The position numbers were made by a program, and so were the translations under genes. Under the pieces are notes generated by a model that worked only from the letters and a program-made list of their open reading frames with translations, was not told the DNA's origin and did not search any database. Below are positions 53,701 to 64,000 of a stretch of DNA of 64,000 bases, piece after piece; the first letter of the stretch is position 1; every line of letters starts with the position of its first letter. Source of the stretch: Selaginella moellendorffii (lineage: Eukaryota > Streptophyta > Lycopodiopsida > Selaginellales > Selaginellaceae); NCBI RefSeq assembly GCF_000143415.4, contig NW_003314312.1:69159-133158 (forward strand), written 5' to 3'.

Positions 53701-54821
53701 GATCATTGATTTATTTGCACAAGTTCCCTCTATTACTTGTGTGACTCCTCGTTTTTCAGAAGCATCTCAGTCTTCAAATTTTCCACTGTAGCAACATCAA
53801 TAAGATGTTATTAATGTCAAGGTCTCCACCTAGGAAGTGGAGATTGCCACTCTGAAAATGCTGATAATGCCGATAAGTGTGACTAACTTCATCACATGCC
53901 TAGCAACAAATATCACGGTTATGGCCATGACCATGTCCTCACCCCTGTCCTTAAATTTAGGCAACAGCAGCATCAACCTCTATTAGAATAAGACTATTTC
54001 CCATAAGCAGTGGGGTTGAAGGATGTGTAACAAGAAGTGGAATAAGCGACGTTTCATGATATTGTGCTAAACAAAGAGCATTATCAAGGGTGGCTGGAGT
54101 TAGTGCATGCACAAGTCCTACAAAATCTTGATAAAATACTAGCTATAACATTCCTAACTTAATCTGCTCCAACATATTTGGCTCTGTATGAAGTAAGAGG
54201 CTATAGAAATGAATGCCAAATTGCATCATTAATTTAGATGGCCCTTGATGAAGACAATACAATTGTTAAAAGACATCATCACAATTATTAACATGTATAA
54301 ATGCACATTTGAAGACATTTGGGAGAATGCTCCAGTCTGCACGAGTGGTTGCGCTCAAGCTATTGTACCACTGCAACACCATCTTTTAAAGATACATGGG
54401 AAATTTACATAAATGCCAAACATTATCCCAAAAATGATATATAGCAATCATTATAAAGTGATCAAACCAATGGTATACATCATCTTCAGGATTTTTATAA
54501 AAGAATTCTAACCAATGCAAGGATTGGCAATAAGAGCAAGAGGAATTGTACCACACGCTATGAATGTCGCTATCAACTAAATTTGGTTGTTCAATTATAA
54601 TTGCATAACATTGAGAAATTGCATTAATTGCAACTCCAAAGTTAACGAAGGAGGAGATTGCTACTCTGGCATGAAGATGAATGAAAAAAGAAAAAGCAAA
54701 AGAAAAAAAACAAAAGCTAGAAAGAAAAGAAGATCTAGACAATACAAAACCTAAATCTAATTAAAATTCTAAATTTAAGCACTCCTCACGGACAATTAAA
54801 GTTGCCTTTCACCTCCACTAA

Positions 54822-54992
54822 TGTGAGTGCATGGAATATGAAAATGGAATATAAAAATATGTATATCAATTAACCCAAAAACTTTAACTTATATTGGTCC
54901 AAATTAAAACTAATCTATGATAGCTACTAAAATCCCATTATGCTAATATTAGTATACAACATCATAATTATACATTTAAACTTCATACATCT
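54822..54992 (-). repeat. Putative 5' LTR of gypsy element
   Basis: See 50,545-50,716. It borders the point at which homology to copy 1 (near 40,355) resumes. Confidence 0.55.
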
Positions 54993-55123
54993 AATCTTTT
55001 ATTTTAGGGTTTGGGTTTAAAATTTTTTGGCGCAATATCTAAATCAAGATTCCATTAGGGCTGATAAAACTTGCAGAATATAAGTTTTGTGCTGCGCGAG
55101 CGAGGGAGGGCATTCTTGGAGCC

Positions 55124-55571
55124 ATGGCGGCGCAGCGCCTCTGGATTTTCGATTCCTCGACGAGGGGCTAGGCGGCGCAAGGAACAAGAAGCGCAAGCGC
55201 GATGCCGATCAGGCGGCGAGCGGCAGGAGGAGAAGCGGCAGGCGATGGATGAGGGAGATTCCAGGCCCGTCTACGCTAAGCCCAGCTACGACGCGTGAAG
55301 GTGTCTGGGCGCAAGTGGAAGGAGGTGAAGATGTGCCGCGCGTCGGCGCTGCGGGTTAGCAGCAGCCTGGAGGAGCGTGCCGAGTTCCGGGAGCGCAAGC
55401 AGCAGCTCAAGGAGCAAATCCGGGCCAACAAGAAAGAGGCTGGAGGAGTACAAGAAGAGGAAGGAGGAAAACGTGAAGAAGTCGGGTTTGAAGCTCCAGA
55501 AGGTGACCAACCTCAAGAAACTCCAGAAAATGTCCAAGAGGGAAAAGAAATTGGTGACTGTGGCAGAGTAG
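55124..55571 (+). pseudogene. CGR1 pseudogene, copy 2
   Basis: Aligns with 40,500-41,018 but carries several deletions. There is an early frameshift after the ATG, loss of the segment encoding MDVEEQRQ, loss of about ten bases at the GVIAGK position (giving GACGCGTGA), and losses in the EERAKAKRIAAEF and KVDKRK regions. The 3' half is still readable in another frame. No complete product can be made. Confidence 0.9.
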
Positions 55572-56352
55572 TAGTTTGGTGGCACAGCACGGCAATTAAA
55601 GGTGGCAGTGTGTCGCACAGATCTGCGAGAGAGTAAGTGCTAGACTCGATTGTTAGATCGATCGATAGTTTTATTTTTTCTCTCCTGTTTTTTGTCGCTT
55701 TAATTCCTTGTTGTTGGCTGAGAAGGACCAGAGATTATCGCCGGGCTCTTCTCTCAGACCGATCAGGGAAAAAGAAAGCAAAGAAAGAAAAAACAATTCT
55801 AGAGCCTCGGATGTTGCAGTAGATGGAAGGCCCAGCTACTCATGCAAGTGAGCTACAGTGGTGTTGATTTCCTCAACGTTTGCAAACAGCTCTTCTCCAC
55901 TCGGTACTTTGATTTGGCTGGGGTCGGCTGCTTTAAAGGTTTCTAATGGTTTCCTGGACTGTTTCGGATCGTATTGGATTGGACGGACTGACAAAATCCA
56001 CTCCCTAGAGTGTTGGAACCCGAGAGCAAGTCGAGAACGTTGGACAAGCAAGAAACCTTGCATCCGGTTACAAGCAAGCAGGAAAGCAACGAGGCAACGA
56101 GAGACAAATTCGCCAACTTTTCATTACATGTACACAATAATTAGCCAGGCAGCAGCAGCAACAGCACAGGGAAGAAGGAAAAAACAAGAAGAGCTGGATG
56201 ATGTCGAAAAACATGGACGAACCGGCAAGAGATCTCGAAAACTTTGAACGTCCCGCCCCGCTTTCTGAGAAAAAGGAAGAAGCTGAAAGGAAACAAGAAG
56301 GAACAGGAAGTGTGTGCTCGCTCGCTCGCTCGTTTGATCGGGCTAGCATAGC

Positions 56353-58533
56353 TCAAAAACTGGGCGTTCCGGACCAGCCATCGACACACTTCAACAAGGG
56401 AGCAACAAGCTTGCCCTGGCAGATGGCATCGTAGACTTTGGTGAAGTCCTCGCCGGGCGTTCCACTCTTGGTCCCCATGAGCAGCGCAGTCCCGGCACCT
56501 TTCCTCACAAACTCATACAGCGGCGCCGAGGCACAGTCGAAGATCCGGTTTGGCAGCACCGCGTTACCGCTCTCGTACGCCTCCCTGGCCGCCGGGACCT
56601 CGACACTCAACGCCGCCTTGAGCTCCTCCTCGAACAGCCCGATCTTGTGCAGCACCGAGGAGCTCGTCTCCTTCTCGTCCCCGATGTTCTTCAGGGCGTG
56701 CTCGACGAGAACCTGGCGGAGCTTCTGCATGAGCGGGTATCCAGCGCTGGCCGGATCATCGATGTAGGTGAAGACGTGCTGGTTGTCCACCACGGACAGG
56801 AGCTCCTCCTCGCAGAAGCGCGACCGCAGCAGCGCTCCGGCAGCCCCGGTGGTGAGCGTCTTCTTAACGGCGTGAGAGACGGTCTGCTTCACGGTGGCTT
56901 GCAAGTTCTCCTCGAGGTGGCGGAGGTCGATGGCCTGGCACAGCGCCACCAGATACGTCGACGACATGAGCTTGAGGATGTCGAGAGCTTCCACCGTCTT
57001 GCGAGCCGAGACGAGGCCGAGAGAGTTCACGTCCTGGTTGTGCTGCTCGGCGCTCTGGACGTGGGTGGTGACCGGGTTGGCCAGGTACTGGAGCTCCGAG
57101 GTGTACGAGGCCATGGCGATCTCGGCACCTTTGAAACCATAGTCCAAGCTTGGGTTGGATCCGCCGCTCAAGTTGGAAGGCAGGCCGTTGTTGTATAAGT
57201 CATTGACGAGCTCCGAGAACTGCGCGAACATGAGCTTCCCGATGGCCGCCACCGCCAGGCGCAAGTTATCCATGGACACACCGATGGGCGTCCCCTGGAA
57301 GTTGCCACCGTGGAGGGCCTTGTCGCGAGCAACGTCGATGATCGGGTTGTCATTCACGGAGTTGATCTCGCGCTGGATGGAGTGAGTGGCGTGGCGGATG
57401 ACCTCGATCTGGGGGCCGAGCCACTGCGGGGAGGTGCGCAGCGCGTAGCGGTCCTGCTTGGGCTTCTTGAGGGGGTCGGTCTCGTGGAGCTTGGCGGCGG
57501 CCTTCATGTAGGAGCTCCCGGCGAGGACGTGCTCCATGATGGCGGCGGCCTCGATCTGGCCGGGGTGGTGCTTGAGCTTGTGCGTCAGCGGATCCGTGAA
57601 CTCGGGCTTGCCTTGCATCGCCTCGCAGAACATCGCGGACAGGATCTCGGCCAGGAGCGCCAGGACGTTGGCGTCGAAGCAGGCGATGGAGGCCACCGCC
57701 GCGCCGACTGCCGTGCCGTTGACGATGGCGAAGCCTTCCTTGGGCTGGAGCTCGAAGGGCTGCTCCACGCCGACGAGCTTGAGCGCCTCGGTGCTGTTGA
57801 CGACCTTCCCGTCCGGCAAGACGGCGCGCGCGTTGGATCGGCCGCTGAGCAGCCCGGCAATGTAGCTGAGAGGGACGAGATCGCCGGAGGCAGTGATCGT
57901 CCCGCGGAGTGGGATCCGCGCCACGATGCCCGAGTTGACGAGCTTCTCCATGGCGGACAGGATCTCCCACCGGATGCCCGAGTAGCCCTGGAGGAGCGTG
58001 TTGGTGCGCACCAGCATCGCGGCGCGCGCGAAGGCCAGCGGGAGAACGTTGGTCGAATCGTCGTCGCTGAAGATCCCGGCGTTGAGGACGCGGATGAGCT
58101 CGCGCTGGAGCCCCACGCCCTGGTTGATCCGGCGGTGGGAGGTGGCGCCGAATCCAGTCGTGACGCCGAGGATGTCGGTCCCCTTCATCGCATTGTCGAG
58201 TACCCAGTTGGAGCTCTCGTCCACCCTCTTCTTGGCGGCGGCGGAATCCAAGCGTACCTGGGCGCCGCGCTTGGCCACCGCCGCCACCTGGGCGATGGTG
58301 AGCGTGGTGCCCTCGATCGGGAAGCTGGGCTTGGCGGCGCCGTAGACGGTGTGGGCCATCTCGTGGACCTCCTCGAGGTGGCTACCCGACATCGCCGCCG
58401 CGGCCTTCTTCCAGCTGAGGGGATCGGCGGTGTCGTAGCGCGGAGTGGAATTGGGAAGGCAGAGCGTGGGATCTGGCGACACCCGGACGAGCGGCGAGTA
58501 GGAGGAGGTTGTGTCGCTGCCGTTGGCCACCAT
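56353..58533 (-). CDS. PAL: PAL paralog, copy 2, with altered active site
   Basis: An intronless frame of 726 residues, collinear with copy 1 except for two missing alanines (KRGAQ versus KRGAAAQ). The MIO triad in [17 protein letters not shown] and the rest of the core are intact. Substitutions cluster in the N-terminal active-site region. The catalytic lid tyrosine is replaced ([11 protein letters not shown] instead of [11 protein letters not shown]; Leu122, codon 58,168-58,170). The substrate-selectivity Phe becomes Val149 ([11 protein letters not shown]; codon 58,087-58,089). SHRRTNQG becomes SHRRINQG and VELQ becomes VGLQ. In the family the tyrosine is essential for normal ammonia elimination, so ordinary PAL activity is unlikely. 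An uninterrupted frame and preserved TATA box argue against simple decay, but the duplication may be too young to tell. Confidence 0.93.
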   Translation of the reverse strand: MVANGSDTTSSYSPLVRVSPDPTLCLPNSTPRYDTADPLSWKKAAAAMSGSHLEEVHEMAHTVYGAAKPSFPIEGTTLTIAQVAAVAKRGAQVRLDSAAAKKRVDESSNWVLDNAMKGTDILGVTTGFGATSHRRINQGVGLQRELIRVLNAGIFSDDDSTNVLPLAFARAAMLVRTNTLLQGYSGIRWEILSAMEKLVNSGIVARIPLRGTITASGDLVPLSYIAGLLSGRSNARAVLPDGKVVNSTEALKLVGVEQPFELQPKEGFAIVNGTAVGAAVASIACFDANVLALLAEILSAMFCEAMQGKPEFTDPLTHKLKHHPGQIEAAAIMEHVLAGSSYMKAAAKLHETDPLKKPKQDRYALRTSPQWLGPQIEVIRHATHSIQREINSVNDNPIIDVARDKALHGGNFQGTPIGVSMDNLRLAVAAIGKLMFAQFSELVNDLYNNGLPSNLSGGSNPSLDYGFKGAEIAMASYTSELQYLANPVTTHVQSAEQHNQDVNSLGLVSARKTVEALDILKLMSSTYLVALCQAIDLRHLEENLQATVKQTVSHAVKKTLTTGAAGALLRSRFCEEELLSVVDNQHVFTYIDDPASAGYPLMQKLRQVLVEHALKNIGDEKETSSSVLHKIGLFEEELKAALSVEVPAAREAYESGNAVLPNRIFDCASAPLYEFVRKGAGTALLMGTKSGTPGEDFTKVYDAICQGKLVAPLLKCVDGWSGTPSF

Positions 58534-58812
58534 TTTCGCTTCTTCCCTGTGAGCTTCTCCTCGATCGATCGATCGATTGAGGGAGGATTTGTCTAGCTCC
58601 TGCAGCAGGGGAGGAATGAGAAGCCCAAATTGAGAGCGCCGGTGCGTGGAATCGATTGCCCGGCCTTGCCCTGTTCTCCGATCGAATCGCCGCCTCTTTG
58701 CTCCGATCGAATCGAATGTTTGCGCTCTTCTTTGTGTGTTCTTCCTCTTCTTTTGTGCGTTGGAAAACGAGAGAAGAGAGAACACTGATCTATGCCAGCG
58801 TTTGAACTACCC

Positions 58813-58818
58813 TTTATA
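58813..58818 (-). promoter_or_regulatory. TATA box of PAL copy 2
   Basis: Same TATAAA context as copy 1. ATCCGACGGC is retained at 58,848-58,857. Confidence 0.55.
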
Positions 58819-58939
58819 CCCGCGCTGCCGCCCTCGGATGAGGGCCCATCCGACGGCTGCGCGGTCATGGCCATGGCCATGACTGGCATGACGTGGCAGA
58901 AAGATGCCCCGAGAATATTCTGGGCTGCGTCCTAACCCC

Positions 58940-60039
58940 TAGTTCGCTATAAGAAATTAAAACACATGGGCGGTAGAATCCTACCGTACGCACCTCGATT
59001 TCCGTACGAACTGTCACCAACCGCGGCGTCCAGGTGGTCGACCGGATTGTCAAGTTCGCGTGGCTGACGGGTGGATGGACTGGTGGGGGGCATGCGGGCT
59101 CATGGTGAATATCTATCTTTTTCTTTTCTTTCTTGTGTGTATGTGGGGTTGTGATGTGCTGCGTGGAGAGACTAGCCACCTCCCTTCTATGTTTCGATCA
59201 ATCTGAAATGCCTTAAGAGTTATTTGCTTTGGTGGATTGATCCACAGTGTTTATGCAATATACCTATTATGGTTCTCTAGCATGCATTGTGTAGTTTTCT
59301 ATCTTCCTTGATTTCCTAGTACCACACGCTTAACAATTAAAGGAACTATTTGACAGGTGATTTATAATGGTTTAAATATGAAAAGAAGAGGTGTATAAAT
59401 AAAAGTGCATTTTATTTTTCAATCGATTAAAGGTTTTGAGATGAGTAATATTGGGCTAGATGAAGTTTAAATTTAAAATTTTACATTTGGTATCATAGGG
59501 ATTTTAGGTTTGACTTTGGAAAAGTTTACAATTAATAGTTTACATCTGGTATCATAATGGTTTTAAGAATTATACCACATGTTGAGATTAAGATCTAGTA
59601 AGTTTAGCTTGCTTCTAGCTGGCTCAACCTAAGGGGTAGGGTGTCGCTAAACTTCCTTAAACTCTTAAGTATTGGTCCTAATTTTCAGATCCATATGAGA
59701 ATCAGCTAACCTTACAAGAAGATATTAAATAGCAAAACAAAATGCTAGAAACACTAGAATTAAGATTAATGTGTTATGTGCATGCTAAGATTCAACACAA
59801 CTCTTGATCCAATGGACAATCAAAAGAGGGTAACATGAACAATTTGGGATGTTCTACATTCTTCTCATTGTCTCGTTCGTCTTGCTATATCACCCATCTC
59901 ATCACTTAGTCAAGGCCATAAATCAAGTGAAAGGTGGTGCAACAAAGAAATCCTTGTTGATCTAGTTGTCAAACCCTTATAAAAATCATACATAGATTTT
60001 AATAATGTAAATTCTTTTGTAAATACTTTCATTGAAACT
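58940..60039. other. Upstream spacer of PAL copy 2, CpG-depleted
   Basis: Collinear in part with 44,600-45,820. Relative to copy 1, most CpG sites in 59,640-60,000 are changed to TpG or CpA. No gene recognised. Confidence 0.6.
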
Positions 60040-62055
60040 ATTAGTCTCTTGTAGCATTTGCTTGTTAGTGTCAAAGGATTTTAACATTAGAATCAAAACA
60101 TTTTAACACTTGAGGTATGTTAATGGTGGAGTGCTCTGTGACAATATTGCATGTTATGGAACATAACAAGTGGCTTCAAGTTTTGTGATGAAGTCACTTA
60201 GGAGATGGATGGTGTAAGTGACTAATTTTTTTCATTATACTTTAGTCACTTAACCATACCTCTAACCACTTAGAGGAGTCTTATTCACAACCTCCATAAG
60301 TTTAATTTCAAACTTAGGGCTTGCTCACCCCGAGAAGGGCATCCATGCCCCTCAACCTTTGCACTTGGTCCAAGTGCTCCACGTGTCTAATCCCATGATT
60401 GACACTCCAAGGTACCACTAACATACCAGCCCGTTATGTTAGGCCATGCCCTTTCACCTTGGTCACATCGGTAGTTCAACACCACCTACATTGCAATCCC
60501 GTCTCTCCAAGACTGGGCCATCTGTCCATGAGTGGTCATCCCAGATCCACTCCTTAGCATCCTTAGGATGCCCGTAGACATGGGGAATAGCCTTCCCCAA
60601 TATCTCCTTTCCAGTCCTCACCAAGTCCCTTTTTGTCTATGGCTGTGTTCACTAACACTGCCACTAGATCAAGGCTCGCAAGCTTGACCTCTAAATCCCT
60701 CAATCCTTTGGGACTTCCTCATCATGTGACCATATCCTTGGTCACTGCACTAGAGGACTACTCCTCTTCCCTTTCACCGTTTAGGACTTTGGGACAACAT
60801 TTCGGAACACCGTGGCCTTACACAAGCCTCATGGGTACTCTCCCCACCTCTCGCCTTTTGGTGCTCTAGCCATGGGCTTAGAGCGAGGTTCCGTTGAGCC
60901 ACACCAGGTATCTAAGTAGGTAGTGCCACCCACACTTGGACTGGGAGCATCGGCCAGTCGATCTCCCGGAGGAACTAGAGCCGGCTCTTGAACACTTCAC
61001 CAAGCTACCCCGCTTGTCGGTCCGTATTCACTTTAGTCTTGGACTTCCCAGTGGGCAGCTCATCACCCGACACTAGGTCCGGCCTTCCTGGCCCAAACTG
61101 GCTCCACTGCAGTCCTCCCCCTACTATACTTTTGGAGCTCACCAAACCCCCTAGGGTCTGGGAGACGAACGCTTTGGGCTTTCACCCTCTCAGACTCGAA
61201 CTCAGACTCGGACTCAGACTCGGACTCGGACTTGGACTCGGACTCGGACTCGAACTTAGACTCGGACTTGGACTCAAACTCGGACTCGGTCTCGGCCTCG
61301 GCCTCGGTCCCGATCTCGGTCTTGGTCTCGGTCTCGGTCTCGGTCTCGACCTCGGAGTCCATCTCAGGTCCTTCTCGGACTCCATCTCGGATTCCATCTC
61401 GGGTCCATCTCGGACTCCATCTCGGTCCATCTCGGACTCCATCTCGGACTCCATCTCGGGTCCGTCTCGGACTCAATCTTGGATCCATCTCGGGTCCATC
61501 TCGTGTGCATCTCGGACTCCACCTCGGACTCCATCTCGGACTTCGTCTCGGACTCCATCTTGGACTCCATCTTGGGTCCATCTCGGACTCCACCTCGGAC
61601 TCCATCTTGGGTCCTTCTCGGGTCCACCTCGGACTCCATCTCGGGTCCTTCTTGGACTCCACTTCGAACTCCATTTCGGACTTCAACTCGGGTCCATCTT
61701 GGACACTTCCACATGTCATGTGTTGGTCCTTTTTGGGTCCCTTTTTGGAGCCTCGCTTATTGCTTGCTTTGTGCTCATTCTTCAAGCACTTTGTTGAGAG
61801 TTCCACTCCCGCTCTTAACCTTTCAAGTCGGAGCTTTTAGTCCAAACATGTTACACTCATTTGGCTTTCGCTTAAACCACTACCACATGACACCCTTCCA
61901 GCTCCACTTTAGGGCCTAGGGATTTTGTGTCTTACAGATGGCTCATGGGCAGCATTGGGCATTCTTGTTCATAGTTTCACTAATATCTTTAAGAGTGTGT
62001 TTTTTATGTTGTTTTAGTTTCTATAGGACATTGAGGAATGTACATACACATTCAT
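60040..62055 (-). mobile_element. Hexamer-bearing element inserted in copy 2
   Basis: About 2 kb with no counterpart at the equivalent place in copy 1 (near 45,830-46,080). Its middle contains the hexamer array and flanks that match, inverted, the window start at 86-800. No protein domain is visible: the long open frames on both strands over the array are products of the repeat. Termini were not determined. The shared array and flanks with the window start indicate a repeat family mobile in this genome. Confidence 0.6.
61195..61700 (-). repeat. Degenerate hexamer/12-bp array (inverted relative to window start)
   Basis: On the minus strand the units read GAGATGGAGTCC or GAGTCCGAGTCC, about 500 bp long. 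It is the same family as 86-360. Confidence 0.85.
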
Positions 62056-62357
62056 CTTTCTAGTGGCATTTATTTTACACAACTCACTAGAAAGTGAAAT
62101 CTTGGGTTGTGCTAATCATACCCCACACCATCTTTTATGAATCCACCCCAAAACAAAAATTTAGATGGTGACAATCAAGTGCAAGATACCTACCCTTCAA
62201 GGGCATCTTGTGGAATCTAACAACTTCCACAAACGATTTGCTGGGCTCAAGATTGTGACTTTGTGGTAAAAAGCATAGTAAATCTTCCACCAGCTTTTGA
62301 AAGGACATAATACTGGCACTGGGAATCTTGTCCCGTCAAATGTAGGTCTTTGATTCC

Positions 62358-63928
62358 ATGCCAGATCAGAGCCTAGCATCCTGGAATTCCTTGCTGGCAA
62401 ACATGGCATCTTGTTCCTCTTTCAATGACACAAAGAGGGTGTTTGATTCCATGAAGAGAAGGAATCTTTTCTCTTGGACGGTGATGCTAATGGGATATGC
62501 CCGAACTGGGGATCTGGAGGGCATGAACGCTTTGTTTGGTGCTATGCCCGAGAGGAATCTGATGTCGTGGACGGTCGCGATTAGTGGGTTTGGTTCCAAC
62601 GGCAAGATCCAGCAAGCAAAGAGTCTGTTCGACTCGATGCTAGAGTGGAATCTTGTCGCCATGAATGCGATGCTCGCGGCATTTGTCCAGGAGGGCTATC
62701 TCCAAGAGGCCAAATCCTTTTTCGATTGGATGCCTGAGACGAATCTAATTTCCTCGACAACGTTGCTGCGAGCTTACACTCAGGAATCACAAATCCTCGA
62801 GGCAAAGCGCTTGTTTGATTCAATGCCGGAGAAGAATCTCGTCACCTGGACGACGATGGTAGCGGCATTTGGCCAGGATCCTCTTCTTCTGAGTGAAACG
62901 AGAGATCTCCTTGATCGGATGCCGGAGCACAACATTGTATCACGGACAGTGATGCTGATGTCATACGGTCGCGCTGGCCACGTCACTCAAGCACAAGGCA
63001 TCTTTCATCAAATGCCTGGACGAGACCTGACAGCGTGGAATGCCATGCTGGTAGCATTTGCCCAAGATGGGCAAATCTTACACGTAATTAACTTGTTTGG
63101 GCAAATGCCTGTGCATGACGTAGGATCCATGTCAATCATGGTAGACACGCTGGCACGGTGTGGGAAGCTTGAGGAAGCAAAAGAAATATTTGATCATGTC
63201 CGCGGCTGGTGCATCTCCTCTTGGACGTCGATGATCTTTGCATATACCTCGTTCGGGTATTTTGAAGAAGCAGAGGCTTTATTTTATACAATGCCTGAAG
63301 TAGATACCACGCGTTTATCTTGTCTTTAGCACTCAATCGTAAACTTGCTAGTGCAGTTGGTGTTTTTCACAGGGCTAACCAGAGAGATGTAACAACCTGG
63401 AACACCGTTCTTTCTGCATTTGCCCGTGATGGAAATCTGCAAGAAGCTGAAAAAGTCTTCCAATCGATGCCGGAGCGCGATCTCGTGGGCTGGAATTCAG
63501 TGCTGGTGGCATATGCGGGGCAAGGCAAGCCAGCCCAAGCGATCGGATTCTTCTACGAGCTTCAGCAACAGTGGATTCCCAGCGCAATCAGCGTTGTTTG
63601 CTTCTTGGTTGCCTGTGGCCGGGTGGGGAACTGCGCACTGGGCATCTCTTGCTTCAGATCCATGACACGGGACTTCGGATTGGAGGCAACCAAGCAGCAC
63701 TACAGCTGCGTGATCGATCTCCTGTGCCGGGCAGTCGTTTTGGCGAATGGCCAAGCCGTGATTGCTGAAATGCCCAGTGTTCCTGATCTTGTCGATTGGC
63801 ATTGCGTGCTCGCGTTTTGTTCCAGTGACAAAAACGTTGAACAAGGAAGAGTGTGTGCCATGTCTGTTCTTGAGATGGAACCAGACAACGCTGCTGCTTA
63901 CGTCTCGTTGTCACAAACATTGATCTAA
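62358..63928 (+). pseudogene. PPR protein pseudogene, copy 2
   Basis: A 323-codon frame (62,358-63,329) of consecutive S-type PPRs (NLFSWTVMLMGYARTGDLEG, NLVTWTTMVAAFGQDPLLLS, CISSWTSMIFAYTSFGYFEE) is followed by a second frame (63,320-63,928). About ten bases (ATAGCCCGAA in copy 1) are missing at about 63,311, which shifts the frame. Copy 1 is intact at that point but broken elsewhere. The C-terminal E-like region ends in YVSLSQTLI and a stop, with no DYW domain in either copy. Upstream motif sequence (RSLIPC-like region before the first ATG) suggests the true 5' end is also lost or unrecognised. Confidence 0.8.
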
Positions 63929-64000
63929 AACTCCCGCCAAGATTTAAACTTTTGGCTGACGTGGCGCTCATTTATTGGTGGAAGGAACCCTAGAAAGGGA
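63929..64000 (+). other. Start of copy 2 spacer leading to ClpX
   Basis: Matches 47,896-47,985, the 5' flank of the ClpX copy. The window ends before the coding region. Confidence 0.7.

Larger units (their letters stand above)
50525..54995 (-). mobile_element. Decayed Ty3/gypsy LTR retrotransposon
   Basis: It sits inside duplication copy 2 where copy 1 has no insert. From high to low coordinates the minus strand encodes, with many stops, the following parts. A gag region is at 53,940-54,740 (HWLEFFYKNPEDDVYHWFDH, then a CCHC-like ACDEVSHTYRHY). A protease remnant is near 53,350-53,480. Reverse transcriptase lies at about 52,650-53,100 (FTKLNLASGYWQI; FIDDVLIHSE). RNase H is at about 52,150-52,450 (CVDASDIDFGSML) and integrase at about 51,150-51,670 (CQACNIPSHI; SNNGPAFITKVF). 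Ends of about 170 bp at 50,545-50,716 and 54,822-54,992 are diverged direct repeats sharing TACTAAAATCCC and TACATTT blocks, taken as LTRs. Confidence 0.85.
49836..64000 (+). repeat. Tandem segmental duplication, copy 2 (continues past window)
   Basis: Homologous to 39,039-47,985 in the same order and orientation. It has insertions at about 50,525-54,995 and about 60,040-62,055 and a deletion removing most of PLATZ exon 1. Homology is still present at the last base (AACCCTAGAAAGGGA), so the duplication extends beyond the window and should next reach ClpX. Confidence 0.92.

Noticed and set aside
61063-61919. Overlapping 146-269-codon frames on both strands rich in Leu/Gly, Ser/Asp or Arg/Ser/Glu
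   Set aside because: All are translations of one degenerate hexamer array in different frames; no start context, domain or conservation.
1-64000. CRISPR arrays, bacterial operons, phage or integrative elements
   Set aside because: Spliced genes, plant gene families and eukaryotic transposons throughout; no spacer-repeat arrays or prokaryotic gene organisation.

Overview
This window is eukaryotic nuclear plant DNA. It is most consistent with a lycophyte, very probably Selaginella moellendorffii. The clues are multi-exon genes with very short introns (about 50-70 bp), intronless PAL genes, PPR editing-factor-like genes with short S-type repeats, and a plastid ribosomal protein L10 with a transit peptide. 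The species name is inference from gene style and remembered Selaginella subtilase sequences; no search was run.

Layout. 1-2,463: a degenerate hexamer array (GAGTCC/GAGATC type) followed by AT-rich repeat DNA. 2,464-11,044: a gene island with a subtilisin-like protease (one apparent 1-bp frameshift), a small TIR element, a GT90-type glycosyltransferase, the pre-rRNA processing factor ESF1, and plastid L10 divergent from ESF1. 11,045-20,800: AT-rich repeat territory holding a decayed Helitron in two inverted halves, a GRWD1-like WD40 pseudogene and a 0.75-kb direct repeat. 20,814-39,564: a second gene island with a P-loop NTPase-like gene, an ankyrin/Raf-like kinase with altered catalytic residues, a PPR protein, an ARO-type armadillo protein, the Pol I factor TAF1B/Rrn7, an F-box gene only 42 bp away, a lipin/PAH phosphatase and a PLATZ zinc-binding protein.

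39,039-64,000 is a direct tandem segmental duplication. Copy 1 (39,039-49,835) holds PLATZ exon 1, CGR1, PAL, a PPR pseudogene and a truncated ClpX. Copy 2 (49,836 to beyond the window) repeats the same order: PLATZ remnant, CGR1 pseudogene, PAL, PPR pseudogene. It has been interrupted by a Ty3/gypsy retroelement (about 50.5-55.0 kb) and by a roughly 2-kb element carrying the same hexamer array as the window start (about 60.0-62.1 kb). The junction joins a ClpX intron to PLATZ intron 1.

Biology. Both PAL reading frames are full length and keep the Ala-Ser-Gly MIO triad. Copy 2 has replaced the catalytic lid tyrosine (Tyr to Leu) and the substrate-selectivity phenylalanine (Phe to Val), so it is a remodelled or dying paralog. 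Several genes belong to ribosome production (ESF1, plastid L10, TAF1B, CGR1, and a GRWD1 relic), and their upstream regions carry telo-box AAACCCTAA motifs. Four GC-AG introns with GCAAG donors occur in four different genes.
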